From Aquabacterium sp. (lineage in GTDB: Bacteria; Pseudomonadota; Gammaproteobacteria; Burkholderiales; Burkholderiaceae_C), in assembly GCF_030652515.1 (NCBI RefSeq), contig NZ_JAUSAR010000032.1, positions 1-64,000 on the forward strand: DNA of 64,000 nucleotides. Reading direction: 5' to 3'. Of this stretch, positions 33,696-42,854 are shown piece after piece (position 1 is the first letter of the stretch; every line of letters starts with the position of its first letter). Both the position numbers and the translations under genes were made by a program. The notes under the pieces are model-generated. The model was not told the origin of the DNA. It worked only from the letters and a program-made list of their open reading frames with translations, and did no database searches.

Positions 33696-34799
33696 ATGGC
33701 AAAAGCAATGATTTTGGCGGCAGGTCAAGGCACCCGAGTGCGGCCACTGACCAAGCAAACACCCAAGCCCATGGTGCCCATCCTGGGCAAACCAGTTCTT
33801 GAATACATCATCGAACACCTGGCGCGTTACGGCGTCAAGGAAATCATGGTGAACGTGGCCTTCAACCACTGGAAAATTGAAAACTACTTTGGCGACGGCC
33901 ACCGCTGGGGCGTCGAAATTGGTTACTCGCACGAAGGTGCCCGCGAGCATGGCGAGATCGTGCCCAAGCCCTTGGGCTCGGCAGGCGGCATGCGCAACAT
34001 CCAGGATTTCAGCGGTTTCTTTGACGAGACCACCATCGTGATGTGCGGCGACGCCATCATCGACCTGGACATCAGTGCCGCCCTGTTCGAGCACAAGGTG
34101 AAAAAGGCCATGGCCAGCGTGGTGGCCCTGGAGGTGCCCAAGGACCAGGTCAAGAACTACGGCATCGTGGTGACGGACAAGCAAGGCCGCGTCACGTCGT
34201 TCCAGGAAAAGCCCAGTCCCGAAGAGGCCAAGTCCAATCTGGCCAGCACCGGCATCTACATTTTTGAACCGCAAATCCTGGAAATGGTGCCGCAGGGCGT
34301 GGAGTTCGACATTGGCAGCCAATTGTTCCCACTGCTGGCTGAACGGGAACTGCCCTTCTTTGCGCAAAGTCGTCATTTCAACTGGATCGACATTGGCCGC
34401 GTGAGCGATTACTGGTCGGTGTGCCAGCGCGTGTTGCGCGGCGAAATCGCCCAGATGGACATGCCTGGCACCGAAGTGCGCCCCGGCGTGTGGGTCGGTT
34501 TGAACACCAAGGTCGACTGGGACACCGTCAAGATCAATGGCCCCGTGTACATCGGCTCGGGCTCGTGCATCGAGCCGGGTGTCACCATCCAGGGGCCCAC
34601 CTGGATTGGCCATGGTTGCCGTTTGCGCAAGAACAGCACCGTGGTGCGCAGCGTGCTGTTCGAGTACACGCGCCTGAGCGAAGGCGCCACCTTCCACGAA
34701 GTGGTGGCTTCGCCCCAATACAGCGTTGACCGCCATGGCAACACCACGTACCAGGGCGACGAATCCACCACCCTGCGCTGGGGCGATGCGCGTGCTTGA
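33696..34799 (+). CDS. Sugar-1-phosphate nucleotidyltransferase (mannose-1-P guanylyltransferase-like)
   Basis: About 367 residues. The N-terminal nucleotidyltransferase domain has MILAAGQGTRVRPLTKQTPKPM and the metal-binding GDAIIDLD; the C-terminal third (about 255-340) has hexapeptide-like left-handed-helix repeats (VWVGLNTKV, VYIGSGSCIEPGV, WIGHGCRL). This architecture fits the GMPP/NDP-sugar pyrophosphorylase group; gmd and fcl in the same locus need GDP-mannose, which makes guanylyltransferase the best guess, but UTP- or dTTP-using relatives are possible. ATG 33696 is chosen because residues upstream are not part of the domain. The epimerase gene follows after nine bases. Confidence 0.85.
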   Translation: MAKAMILAAGQGTRVRPLTKQTPKPMVPILGKPVLEYIIEHLARYGVKEIMVNVAFNHWKIENYFGDGHRWGVEIGYSHEGAREHGEIVPKPLGSAGGMRNIQDFSGFFDETTIVMCGDAIIDLDISAALFEHKVKKAMASVVALEVPKDQVKNYGIVVTDKQGRVTSFQEKPSPEEAKSNLASTGIYIFEPQILEMVPQGVEFDIGSQLFPLLAERELPFFAQSRHFNWIDIGRVSDYWSVCQRVLRGEIAQMDMPGTEVRPGVWVGLNTKVDWDTVKINGPVYIGSGSCIEPGVTIQGPTWIGHGCRLRKNSTVVRSVLFEYTRLSEGATFHEVVASPQYSVDRHGNTTYQGDESTTLRWGDARA

Positions 34800-34808
34800 T
34801 TGGCGCCC

Positions 34809-35825
34809 ATGAAAGTGTTGGTCACCGGCGCGGCCGGGTTCATCGGGATGCACACCACCCTGGCCTTGCTGGCCAGGGGCGATGTGGTGGTGGGCATCGA
34901 CAACCTCAACGACTATTACGATCCGCAGCTCAAGCAAGACCGCCTGGCCGAGATCGCTCGGCAGGCGCCAGGGGCACCTTTCCAGTTCCTGCCGCTGGAC
35001 ATCGCCAATCACGGTGACTTGTTCAGCTTGATGGCCTCGGAACGTTTCGACGCCGTGGTGCACCTGGCGGCCCAAGCGGGTGTGCGCTACTCGCTGACGC
35101 ACCCTCAGACTTACGTGCAGTCCAACTTGGTGGGTTTTGTGAACATGCTGGAGGCGTGCAGGCACCACCAGATCAAGCACCTGGTGTACGCCAGCAGTTC
35201 CAGCGTTTATGGCGGCAATGTGAAAATGCCCTTTGTGGAGACCGATTCGGTCGACCACCCGGTCAGCCTGTACGCCGCCACCAAGAAATCCAACGAGCTG
35301 ATGGCCCACAGCTACAGCCACCTCTTTGGCTTGCCCACCACCGGCCTGCGCTTCTTCACGGTGTACGGCCCCTGGGGCCGCCCGGACATGGCACCCATGC
35401 TGTTTGCCAGCGCCATCCTGGCGGGCAAGCCCATCACGGTGTTCAACCACGGGCAAATGCAGCGCGATTTCACCTTCATCGATGACATCGTGGCAGGTGT
35501 ACTGGCCACGCTGGACCGCCCGCCTTCGGCCGAGGATGGGTTTGATCGCCAACACCCCTCGCCCGCCACCTCCTGGGCGCCCTACCGGATCTTCAACATC
35601 GGGCACAGCCAACCGGTGCCGTTGCTGCAGTTCATTGAAACGCTGGAACAGGCCCTGGGCCGCCCGGCCATCAAGGATCTGCAAGCCATGGCGCCCGGCG
35701 ATGTGGTGGCCACTTACGCCGACACGCAGGCCCTGTCGGACTGGACAGGCGTGCACCCCACCACGTCCTTGCCTGACGGCGTGGCCAAATTCGTGAATTG
35801 GTACCTGGCGTATTTCCCCAAATGA
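34809..35825 (+). CDS. NAD-dependent epimerase, UDP-glucuronate 4-epimerase-like
   Basis: About 338 residues. MKVLVTGAAGFIGMHTTLALLARG is the NAD loop, then GIDNLNDYYDPQLKQDRL, HLAAQAGVRYSL, YASSSSVYGG and YAATKKSNELMAHSYSHLFGLPT (Tyr-x3-Lys). The DYYD-x-xLK and AGVRYS segments are characteristic of UDP-glucuronate 4-epimerases, which make UDP-galacturonate. UDP-glucuronate could come from the UDP-glucose dehydrogenase at 39403-40737 (part of the same region). The gene forms a two-gene unit with the nucleotidyltransferase. Other UDP-sugar epimerase activity cannot be fully excluded. Confidence 0.88.
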   Translation: MKVLVTGAAGFIGMHTTLALLARGDVVVGIDNLNDYYDPQLKQDRLAEIARQAPGAPFQFLPLDIANHGDLFSLMASERFDAVVHLAAQAGVRYSLTHPQTYVQSNLVGFVNMLEACRHHQIKHLVYASSSSVYGGNVKMPFVETDSVDHPVSLYAATKKSNELMAHSYSHLFGLPTTGLRFFTVYGPWGRPDMAPMLFASAILAGKPITVFNHGQMQRDFTFIDDIVAGVLATLDRPPSAEDGFDRQHPSPATSWAPYRIFNIGHSQPVPLLQFIETLEQALGRPAIKDLQAMAPGDVVATYADTQALSDWTGVHPTTSLPDGVAKFVNWYLAYFPK

Positions 35826-35866
35826 GTGCAGAAAATCCGGTCAATCGGGTTTGCCATGAACGGCAG

Positions 35867-35885
35867 CCCCCCTCATTCACGGGGG
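35867..35885. repeat. G/C-run hairpin similar to the one at 19163-19181
   Basis: CCCCCC at 35867-35872 and GGGGG at 35881-35885 flank a TCATTCAC loop. It resembles the 19163-19181 hairpin (loop TGTTCAC), so the two may be copies of one small element. Position: 42 bases after the epimerase stop and 120 before the DUF1800 gene. No T-run follows on the plus strand. Confidence 0.4.
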
Positions 35886-36007
35886 AAAAGGTGACATTTG
35901 GCGCCTGACGAGTGGCAAGCTGTCACAACTAGAGACAACCACCCTGTGTCCTGAAAATCCAGACCGGTACGCTTTACCGACGTTAAACGTGACATCGGGA
36001 GCGTGTA

Positions 36008-37762
36008 GTGAAGATTGGAATGATTGGGCGATGGCTGAGCTGCATCGGCATGAGCGCATTGCTGCTGAGCGGCAGTGGTTGCGTGGTCGGTGAGGCCGAG
36101 AAAGACTTCCCGAACAATCGGTCCGAAGCCTGGCGCTTCCTGAACCACGCCACCTTTGGCCCGTCCGAGGCCAGTGTGGCCCACCTGAACACCATCGGCT
36201 ACACAGCTTGGCTGGACGAACAGTTCGCCATGGCGCCCGAGACGACTTACCGGTCGTTCATGGAGCGACGCGATGCCGAACTCAAGGTGGACGAGCCCAG
36301 CAACAAAGGCCGGTTCGAGCAGGTGGTGGAAGGTTTTTACACCGGCGCCCTGACCGACCCGGCCCAACTGCGCCAGCGCGTGGTGTTCGCCCTGTCCGAG
36401 ATCTTCGTGGTCTCGCTCTACAACGTCGAATTGAACATGCGCCCGACCCTGGTGGCAGGCTACATCGACACGCTCAACGCCAACGTCTGGACCGACTACC
36501 GCACCTTGCTGGAAGCGGTGACCAAAAGCCCCGCCATGGGCGTGTACCTGACCTACCGTGGCAACCAGAAGGAAGACCCGGCGATCGGCCGGATCCCGGA
36601 CGAAAACTACGCGCGTGAAGTCATGCAGCTGTTCTCGATCGGCCTGCATGAGCTGAACATGGATGGCACGCCCGTGATGGGATCCAACGGCCAGCCCAAG
36701 GTCAGCTACACCAGCGAGGACGTGCAAGGCCTGGCCAAGATCTTCACGGGCTGGAGCTTCTACCGTGGCCCTTCGGTGGCCAGCCAGACCGAGGAGGCCT
36801 GCTTCACCGGCAACGTCAGTTGCCTGGATCCGGAGGCCGCCTACCAGCCCATGGTGCCTTACCCGAACTACCATTCGACATCGGCCACCTCCTTCCTCAA
36901 GGTCAGTCTGCCGGCACGGTCCAGCCCCAATCTGCAAGCCGACCTGAAGGTAGCGCTGGACACGCTGGCCAGCCACAAGAACGTGGCCCCCTTCTTCAGC
37001 CGTCAGTTGATTCAACGCCTGGTCACCAGCAACCCGAGCCCCGCCTACGTGTCGCGCGTGGCCCAGAAGTTCGTGGCCACGAACGGCAACATCAAGGAGG
37101 TCGTCAAGGCCATCCTCATGGACGCCGAAGCGCTGGGCTCGCCCTACATCGCCATGAACTCCGACGGCAAGTTGCGCGAACCGGTTTTGCGCCTGACGGC
37201 CTTGCTGCGCGCCTTCAACTTTGATGGCCCGGGTTTGAAATCCGGCACCCAGCGGGTCAAGAACGTGGGCATCACCTCCACCAGCGATGCGTCTTTGTCC
37301 TTTGGTCAATCGCCCTGGAACTCGCCGTCCGTGTTCAACTTCTTCAGGCCAGGCTACGTGCCGCCGCAAAGCAAGAGCGCCTCCATGGGCATGGTGCTGC
37401 CCGAGATGCAGATCACCAGCGAGATCAGCGTGACGGGGTATGTCAACGCAGTGCTGTCAGTGCTCAACAACGGGATTGGCCGGGTGAACAATCAAGCGGG
37501 TGTGCGCCTGGTGCTGACCGAGCAACGCTTGCTGGCCAACACCCCCGACGACCTGGTGTCCGACATGTCCAACCGCCTGCTGGGCGGGATCATGAGCCAG
37601 ACCCTGCGCAAGGACATCACCGCCGCGATCTTGACCATCCCCGTGCCAGCGCTGAACGAGTCCGGCACCAACACCGCCGACATCAACGCCGCGCTGGACA
37701 AGCGTGTCAATGCCGCCATCCTGATGACCGCCGTGTCACCAGAGTTTCTGATTCAAAAATGA
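36008..37762 (+). CDS. DUF1800 domain-containing exported protein
   Basis: A 584-residue protein with a hydrophobic signal (about residues 8-24) ending near a Cys (LLLSGSGC, a poor lipobox match), followed by the DUF1800 domain (PF08811): RFLNHATFGPSEASVAHL, LRQRVVFALSEIFVVS, ENYAREVMQLFSIGLHELN and the C-terminal PWNSPSVFNFFRPGYVPP. These are the conserved blocks of the family. Function is unknown; it is nearly always next to a DUF1501 gene, as here (ten bases downstream). The GTG start at 36008 gives the most compact signal peptide. A link with surface polysaccharide or cell-surface assembly is possible but unproven. Confidence 0.88.
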   Translation: MKIGMIGRWLSCIGMSALLLSGSGCVVGEAEKDFPNNRSEAWRFLNHATFGPSEASVAHLNTIGYTAWLDEQFAMAPETTYRSFMERRDAELKVDEPSNKGRFEQVVEGFYTGALTDPAQLRQRVVFALSEIFVVSLYNVELNMRPTLVAGYIDTLNANVWTDYRTLLEAVTKSPAMGVYLTYRGNQKEDPAIGRIPDENYAREVMQLFSIGLHELNMDGTPVMGSNGQPKVSYTSEDVQGLAKIFTGWSFYRGPSVASQTEEACFTGNVSCLDPEAAYQPMVPYPNYHSTSATSFLKVSLPARSSPNLQADLKVALDTLASHKNVAPFFSRQLIQRLVTSNPSPAYVSRVAQKFVATNGNIKEVVKAILMDAEALGSPYIAMNSDGKLREPVLRLTALLRAFNFDGPGLKSGTQRVKNVGITSTSDASLSFGQSPWNSPSVFNFFRPGYVPPQSKSASMGMVLPEMQITSEISVTGYVNAVLSVLNNGIGRVNNQAGVRLVLTEQRLLANTPDDLVSDMSNRLLGGIMSQTLRKDITAAILTIPVPALNESGTNTADINAALDKRVNAAILMTAVSPEFLIQK

Positions 37763-37772
37763 GCTTGCCGAC

Positions 37773-39332
37773 ATGAGCACCAACCAACGTCGATCATTTC
37801 TGAAACAAGCCACCGTGCTGGGCGCGGCCGGGCTGACCACGCCATGGGCCTTGAACCTGGCCTCCATGGGCGTGGCTTCGGCCCAGTCGAGCGGCGCCAC
37901 CGACTACAAGGCCCTGGTGTGCATTTTCCTGGCGGGCGGCAACGATGCCCACAACACCGTGCTGCCCACCGACGCAGCCTCGTGGTACTACTACAGCGTG
38001 GCGCGTGATTCCAACGCGGCCACGGTGGCCAATGGCGGCACGCCCATCCCCGGCGCCTTGTCCATCGCCTTGAATCGCTCGGACTTGTTGCCCATCACCG
38101 TCCCGGATGCGGGCGGCTTCAACGCCGACCGCAACTTCAAGTCCTTTGCCCTGCACCCGCAACTCAAACGCATCCGCGACATGTACGTGGACCGCAAGGC
38201 GGCCGTGATTGCCAACGTGGGTCCGCTGATCGTGCCCACCAACAAGATCGACCTGTTCAGCCTGAGCTTCCCGCTGCCCACCAACCTGATGTCGCACAAC
38301 GACCAGCAGTCGATGTGGCAGTCGTTCGCGGCGGAAGGGGCGGTCGCGGGCTGGGGCGGCCTGATGATGGACAGCCTGATGTCTCGCAACACTGCGAGCA
38401 CGTTCTCCAGCATCGGGATCAACAACGGCTCAGTGTGGTTGTCGGGCAAGCAGGTCATGCCCTACCAGCTCAGCACCTCGGGCCTGACCCGCATGGCGGG
38501 TGAAGGCAGCACCTACGGCAGCGCGGCCGTTTACCAGGCGGTGCGCAAGATCGCAGCCACCCCCACCAACACCGACGTCCTGGCGCAGGACTACACCAAG
38601 ACCGTGCAACGGGCCTTGAGCGTGGAAAGCACCTTGCTGAGTTCGCTGCCCGCCGCTGCCCAGGCGCCTTGGGGCACCCCCGGCGCGGCCACCTCCGCCG
38701 CCGATCCCCTGCTGAAGTACACCGACCCCAACACCGGCCTGAGCACGCTCAACCCGCTGGCCCAGCAACTGCAAATGGTGGCACGCATGATCGCGGCCCG
38801 AGGGGCCACCGGCATTGGCGCCAAACGCCAGGTGTTCATGGTGACGCTGAACGGCTTTGACACCCATGACAGCCTGCTGCTCAGCCACGGCGACCTGATG
38901 GCCCGTCTGGACCACGCTGTGGGTTATTTTTATGACACCTTGTCCAGGATGCCGGGTGGCCAGGACATGCGCTCGAACGTGACCTCGTTCACCGCGTCCG
39001 ACTTCGGGCGCGCCCTGAACAACAATGGCGACGGCACCGACCATGGCTGGGGTGGGCACCACTTCGTCTTTGGCGGCAGCGTGAAGGGTGGCGACATGTA
39101 TGGCCGCTACCCCGATTTCAGCCCGTTTGACCAAGGCACTTACTTCAGCGCGCACTTGCTGACCAACGGCGTCCTGCTGCCATCCCAGTCCGTGGACCAG
39201 GTGGTCTACACCCTGGGCAAGTGGATGGACGTGCCCGAGTCGGCCCTGACCGGCGCGGGCGGCACAGCGGGCATCGCCCCCAACATCGGCAACTTCGACG
39301 TGTCAACGCGCAACTTGGGGTTCATGGCGTAA
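37773..39332 (+). CDS. DUF1501 domain-containing Tat-exported protein
   Basis: A 519-residue protein with a Tat-type signal peptide (RRSFLKQATVLGAAGL, then cleavage near ASA-QS at about residue 36), so it is exported folded. The body has the DUF1501/sulfatase-like fold: ALVCIFLAGGNDAHNTVLP near the N-terminus, LNGFDTHDSL in the middle, and SDFGRALNNNGDGTDHGWGGHHFVFGG, whose Asp/His pattern matches the metal-site motifs of alkaline-phosphatase superfamily proteins. The partner DUF1800 gene is immediately upstream. Activity is unknown; the pair is cotranscribed and may act on a periplasmic or surface substrate. Confidence 0.88.
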   Translation: MSTNQRRSFLKQATVLGAAGLTTPWALNLASMGVASAQSSGATDYKALVCIFLAGGNDAHNTVLPTDAASWYYYSVARDSNAATVANGGTPIPGALSIALNRSDLLPITVPDAGGFNADRNFKSFALHPQLKRIRDMYVDRKAAVIANVGPLIVPTNKIDLFSLSFPLPTNLMSHNDQQSMWQSFAAEGAVAGWGGLMMDSLMSRNTASTFSSIGINNGSVWLSGKQVMPYQLSTSGLTRMAGEGSTYGSAAVYQAVRKIAATPTNTDVLAQDYTKTVQRALSVESTLLSSLPAAAQAPWGTPGAATSAADPLLKYTDPNTGLSTLNPLAQQLQMVARMIAARGATGIGAKRQVFMVTLNGFDTHDSLLLSHGDLMARLDHAVGYFYDTLSRMPGGQDMRSNVTSFTASDFGRALNNNGDGTDHGWGGHHFVFGGSVKGGDMYGRYPDFSPFDQGTYFSAHLLTNGVLLPSQSVDQVVYTLGKWMDVPESALTGAGGTAGIAPNIGNFDVSTRNLGFMA

Positions 39333-39402
39333 GGAAGAGTCCATGAGACCGGTGGGGTTCTGACAGAATGCCACCCATGTCTCAATCAACCTTCGAGCGT
39401 CC

Positions 39403-40737
39403 ATGAAAGTATCAGTTGTTGGCACCGGCTATGTGGGCCTGGTGACGGGGGCTTGTTTGTCCGAGATGGGCAACGATGTGCTGTGCCTGGACGTTGACCC
39501 GAACAAGATTCGAATCCTGGAAGAGGGGGGCATCCCCATCCACGAACCGGGCCTGGACCTGGTGGTGGCGCGCAACGTCAAGGCCGGGCGCCTGGCGTTC
39601 ACCACCGACATTGCCCGCGCCGTGGCGCACGGCACTTTGCAGTTCATCGCGGTGGGCACGCCCCCTGACGAAGACGGCTCGGCCGACCTGCAGTACGTGC
39701 TGGCCGCGGCCCGCAATATCGGCCGCCTGATGACCGACTACAAGGTGGTGGTCGACAAGAGCACGGTGCCCGTGGGCACGGCCGACAAGGTGCGAGCCGC
39801 CATCGCCGACGAGCTGGCCAAGCGCGGCAGCGACACGCCCTTCGCCGTGGTCTCCAACCCCGAGTTCCTGAAAGAAGGCGCGGCGGTGGAAGACTTCATG
39901 CGCCCCGACCGCATCGTGGTGGGCGCCGACGACGAGCAGGCCATCTTGCTGATGCGCGCTTTGTACGCGCCCTTCTCGCGCAACCGCGACAAGGTGCTGG
40001 TGATGGATGTGCGCAGCGCCGAACTCACCAAGTACGCCGCCAACGCCATGCTGGCCACCCGCATCAGCTTCATGAACGAGCTGGCCTTACTGGCCGAGAA
40101 AATGGGCGCCGACATCGAATCCGTGCGCCAGGGCATCGGCTCTGACCAGCGCATCGGTTTTCACTTTTTGTACGCTGGCTGCGGTTATGGCGGCAGTTGC
40201 TTCCCCAAGGACGTCAAGGCGCTGATCAAAACGGCCAGTGGGCAAGGGCAGGACCTGAAGGTGCTGCAGGCCGTGGAAGACGCCAACGATGCGCAGAAGA
40301 TGGTGCTGGTGGACAAGGTCACCAAGCGCTTCGGGCAAGACCTGAGCGGCAAGCGCTTTGCGTTGTGGGGCCTGGCCTTCAAGCCCAACACCGACGACAT
40401 GCGCGAAGCGACCAGCCGCGTGGTGCTGGAAGAGCTGTTCAAGCGCGGGGCCACGGTCACCGCTTACGACCCGGTGGCCATGGAAGAAGCCCAGCGCATC
40501 TTTGGCCAACACCCCAGCCTGCGCTACGCCGACTCGCCGATGACGGCTTTGCAAGAGGCCGACGCCCTGATCATCGTGACCGAGTGGAAAGAGTTCCGCA
40601 GTCCCGACTTTGCGCAGATCAAGGCCAGCCTGAAAACACCCGTCATCTTCGACGGGCGCAACCTCTACGAACCCAACCTGGTCAAGGCTTTTGGCCTGGA
40701 CTATCTGGCCATTGGGCGGGCTGCTTCGGCAGCGTGA
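39403..40737 (+). CDS. ugd: UDP-glucose 6-dehydrogenase
   Basis: A 444-residue cytoplasmic NAD-dependent enzyme that oxidises UDP-glucose to UDP-glucuronate in two steps. It has [41 protein letters not shown] and the catalytic cysteine loop [12 protein letters not shown], plus [17 protein letters not shown]. Length matches family members. It can feed the epimerase at 34809-35825 to supply uronic acids for the polymer. Its 3' end overlaps the sensor kinase gene tail to tail by 56 bases. Confidence 0.96.
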   Translation: MKVSVVGTGYVGLVTGACLSEMGNDVLCLDVDPNKIRILEEGGIPIHEPGLDLVVARNVKAGRLAFTTDIARAVAHGTLQFIAVGTPPDEDGSADLQYVLAAARNIGRLMTDYKVVVDKSTVPVGTADKVRAAIADELAKRGSDTPFAVVSNPEFLKEGAAVEDFMRPDRIVVGADDEQAILLMRALYAPFSRNRDKVLVMDVRSAELTKYAANAMLATRISFMNELALLAEKMGADIESVRQGIGSDQRIGFHFLYAGCGYGGSCFPKDVKALIKTASGQGQDLKVLQAVEDANDAQKMVLVDKVTKRFGQDLSGKRFALWGLAFKPNTDDMREATSRVVLEELFKRGATVTAYDPVAMEEAQRIFGQHPSLRYADSPMTALQEADALIIVTEWKEFRSPDFAQIKASLKTPVIFDGRNLYEPNLVKAFGLDYLAIGRAASAA

Positions 40738-42115
40738 TCACAAAGCGGCTGCCCCCGCCTTCGCGGGCTTCGCAGCGCACCTGGCCACCATGCCTTTGGG
40801 CGATCTGGCGGACCAGGCTGAGCCCCAGGCCCACACCGCCCGCGTGTTCCGAGTGGCCAGGCAAGCGGTAAAAGGGCTCGAAAATGCGCTCGCATTCTTC
40901 GGGTGGCACGCCAGGCCCCCGGTCGCTGACGCTGATCTCGACCATCAAGGGGCCGGTAGACACGTTCAGCAAGATGGGCTCGCGGTCGCCGCCATAGCGT
41001 TTGGCGTTTTCCAGCAGATTGCGCACGGCACGGCGCACCAGCCGCTCGTCAAACTTCACAGCCTGGCCCGAGGCCTCGTCGGCCTCCAGCACAGCGCCCA
41101 CGCGGCGCGCCTCTTCGGCGGCCAGGCCCACCAGGTCCACGGGCTGGCGATCCAGCTCGGACTTGGCATCCAGCCGACTGGCCAGCAGCACCTCTTCCAC
41201 CAGGGCGTCCAGCTCCTTGATGTCCTGGTTGATTTCCTGGCGCAGGGCCTCGCAGCGCTCGGGCGGCAACTCGGCCATCATGGACACCGCCATCTTCAAG
41301 CGCGCCAAGGGCGATCGCAGTTCATGGCTGGCATTGGCCAGCAGATTGCGGTGGGCGCCGATGAGGTCTTCGATGCGCTGGGCGGCCTGGTTGAAGCTTT
41401 GCGCCAGATCGGCCACTTCGTCGCGCCCCTCCACCTCCACACGGTGCTGCAACTGGCCCGAACCAAAGGTTTCAACGCCTTGGCGCAGGGCCTTCAGGCG
41501 CCGCGTGAGGCGGTTGGCCACCGGCCAGGCGCCAATGGCCACGGCCACGAACAGCAGCAGCAGCGACAGGATCAATGCGGGCGCACCGCTGAGCAGCCAG
41601 GGCGGCGGTGCCAGCCAGCCCAATGGGCCGCCAGACCAATGCGGCGGGCCCGCCATACCCGCTGGCGGCGGTGGCGGCGGCCCCTCGGCGCTGGGCGGAC
41701 CACCGCGCCCCCTCGCCACCAAAGAGGGGCGCAAGATCCACAGGACGCGACCATCGGACAGGTGGATCTCCTGCAGGCGGATCAGGGAGCCACGCTGGCG
41801 GAGCAAACGCTCCTGCATCAAGTCTGACGTGGCGATGCGGCGGCCTTGCGGGTTGTCGAGCGCCAGGGGCAGACGCAGGCGCGCGGCCCACTCCAGCAGA
41901 GCCTGGGCCTGGTCGGCCTCCGGCTGGTTGACCGGGGGCAGGCTGTTCTCGATGAGCTCTCCCCAGGCGGCAGCGCGTTCGTTCGAGGCGGCCTGGGATT
42001 GCAACTCGTTGCGCTCGTGCTCCATGTGGCGCTGCGCCAACCAACCGGTGCCCAGCGTGAACAGCAGCAGGACCGTGACCACGGTCAGGTAGATCCGCAG
42101 CGCCAGCGTCTTCAT
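40682..42115 (-). CDS. Sensor histidine kinase (envelope-stress type, HAMP)
   Basis: A 477-residue inner-membrane kinase: TM1 at about residues 6-26, a periplasmic domain (about 27-170) with an unusually proline-rich stretch (GPPPPPPAG...), TM2 at about 175-200, HAMP, then the H-box [15 protein letters not shown] (phospho-His), N-box NLLENAKRY and the ATP lid [10 protein letters not shown]...GVGLGLSLV. The order Spy-regulator-kinase resembles Cpx/Rst-type systems. Its start overlaps the regulator stop by four bases (ATGA). Its 3' end overlaps ugd on the other strand by 56 bases. Confidence 0.92.
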   Translation of the reverse strand: MKTLALRIYLTVVTVLLLFTLGTGWLAQRHMEHERNELQSQAASNERAAAWGELIENSLPPVNQPEADQAQALLEWAARLRLPLALDNPQGRRIATSDLMQERLLRQRGSLIRLQEIHLSDGRVLWILRPSLVARGRGGPPSAEGPPPPPPAGMAGPPHWSGGPLGWLAPPPWLLSGAPALILSLLLLFVAVAIGAWPVANRLTRRLKALRQGVETFGSGQLQHRVEVEGRDEVADLAQSFNQAAQRIEDLIGAHRNLLANASHELRSPLARLKMAVSMMAELPPERCEALRQEINQDIKELDALVEEVLLASRLDAKSELDRQPVDLVGLAAEEARRVGAVLEADEASGQAVKFDERLVRRAVRNLLENAKRYGGDREPILLNVSTGPLMVEISVSDRGPGVPPEECERIFEPFYRLPGHSEHAGGVGLGLSLVRQIAQRHGGQVRCEAREGGGSRFVITLPKQPAQWPDSPGQKP

Positions 42116-42837
42116 GCGGTTTCGGTGTCAGCGTCCTGCTTCTTGGCGAACACGTAGCCCGCACCACGCACGGTGAGGATGCGCTTGGGCTCTTTGGGGT
42201 CGTCTTCGATGGCGGCGCGGATGCGCGAGATGTGCACGTCAATCGAGCGGTCGTAGGCCTCCAGGGGATGGCCTTTGAGCGCGTCCATGATGTGGTCTCG
42301 GCTGAGCACGCGGCCCGGGTGCTGGGCCAGCACGGACAGCAGGTCGAACTGGTAGGAGGTCAACTCGCAGGGCGCGCCTGCCAGCCGGGCCTGGCGCAGG
42401 CCGGCGTCGATTTCCAGGCGGCCAAAGCGCCACACGTCGTCATCTTGCGCCGCCGGGTTGGTGCGGCGCAAAAGGGCGCGCAGGCGGGCCAGCAACTCGC
42501 GCGGCTCGAAGGGCTTGGGCAGGTAGTCGTCGGCCCCGACTTCGAGGCCGACGATGCGGTCGGTGGGCTCGCCCCGGGCGCTGAGCATCAGCAGGGGCAA
42601 GGACCGCGTGCGGGACGCCGAGCGCAACTCGCGGCACAGGTCCAGACCGTCGCCATCGGGCAGCATCAGGTCCAGGACCAGGGCATCAACGGCCTGGCGC
42701 GCCAGCAACTCACGGCCCGCGCTCAAGGTGGGGGCGCTGGAGACCTGGTAGCCGTGGCTGCGCAGGTAGTCACCCACCATGGCACTCAGGCGCAGGTCGT
42801 CGTCGATCAGTAGGATGTGCTCGCTCATGTCCAGCAT
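42112..42837 (-). CDS. OmpR-family response regulator
   Basis: About 241 residues: a receiver domain with the acidic triad (IDDDLRL), phospho-acceptor Asp in LVLDLMLPDGDG and Lys in PKPFEPREL, then a winged-helix DNA-binding domain with RSIDVHISRIR and ILTVRGAGYVF. ATG 42837 is preferred since GAGGGGG lies six bases before it. It is 17 bases after the Spy-like gene and overlaps the kinase gene, so the three form one operon. Closest by layout to CpxR/RstA-type regulators that control envelope stress genes. Confidence 0.93.
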   Translation of the reverse strand: MLDMSEHILLIDDDLRLSAMVGDYLRSHGYQVSSAPTLSAGRELLARQAVDALVLDLMLPDGDGLDLCRELRSASRTRSLPLLMLSARGEPTDRIVGLEVGADDYLPKPFEPRELLARLRALLRRTNPAAQDDDVWRFGRLEIDAGLRQARLAGAPCELTSYQFDLLSVLAQHPGRVLSRDHIMDALKGHPLEAYDRSIDVHISRIRAAIEDDPKEPKRILTVRGAGYVFAKKQDADTETA

Positions 42838-42854
42838 TGTCGCCCCCTCCAGCC

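Noticed and set aside
33522-35756. 744-codon minus-strand open frame opposite the nucleotidyltransferase and epimerase genes
   Set aside because: It is antisense to two clearly conserved enzymes and reads as His/Gln/Gly-rich sequence with no domains; high GC makes long antisense frames common.
35873-37369. Long minus-strand frame opposite the DUF1800 gene
   Set aside because: Antisense to a conserved domain gene with no recognisable motif.
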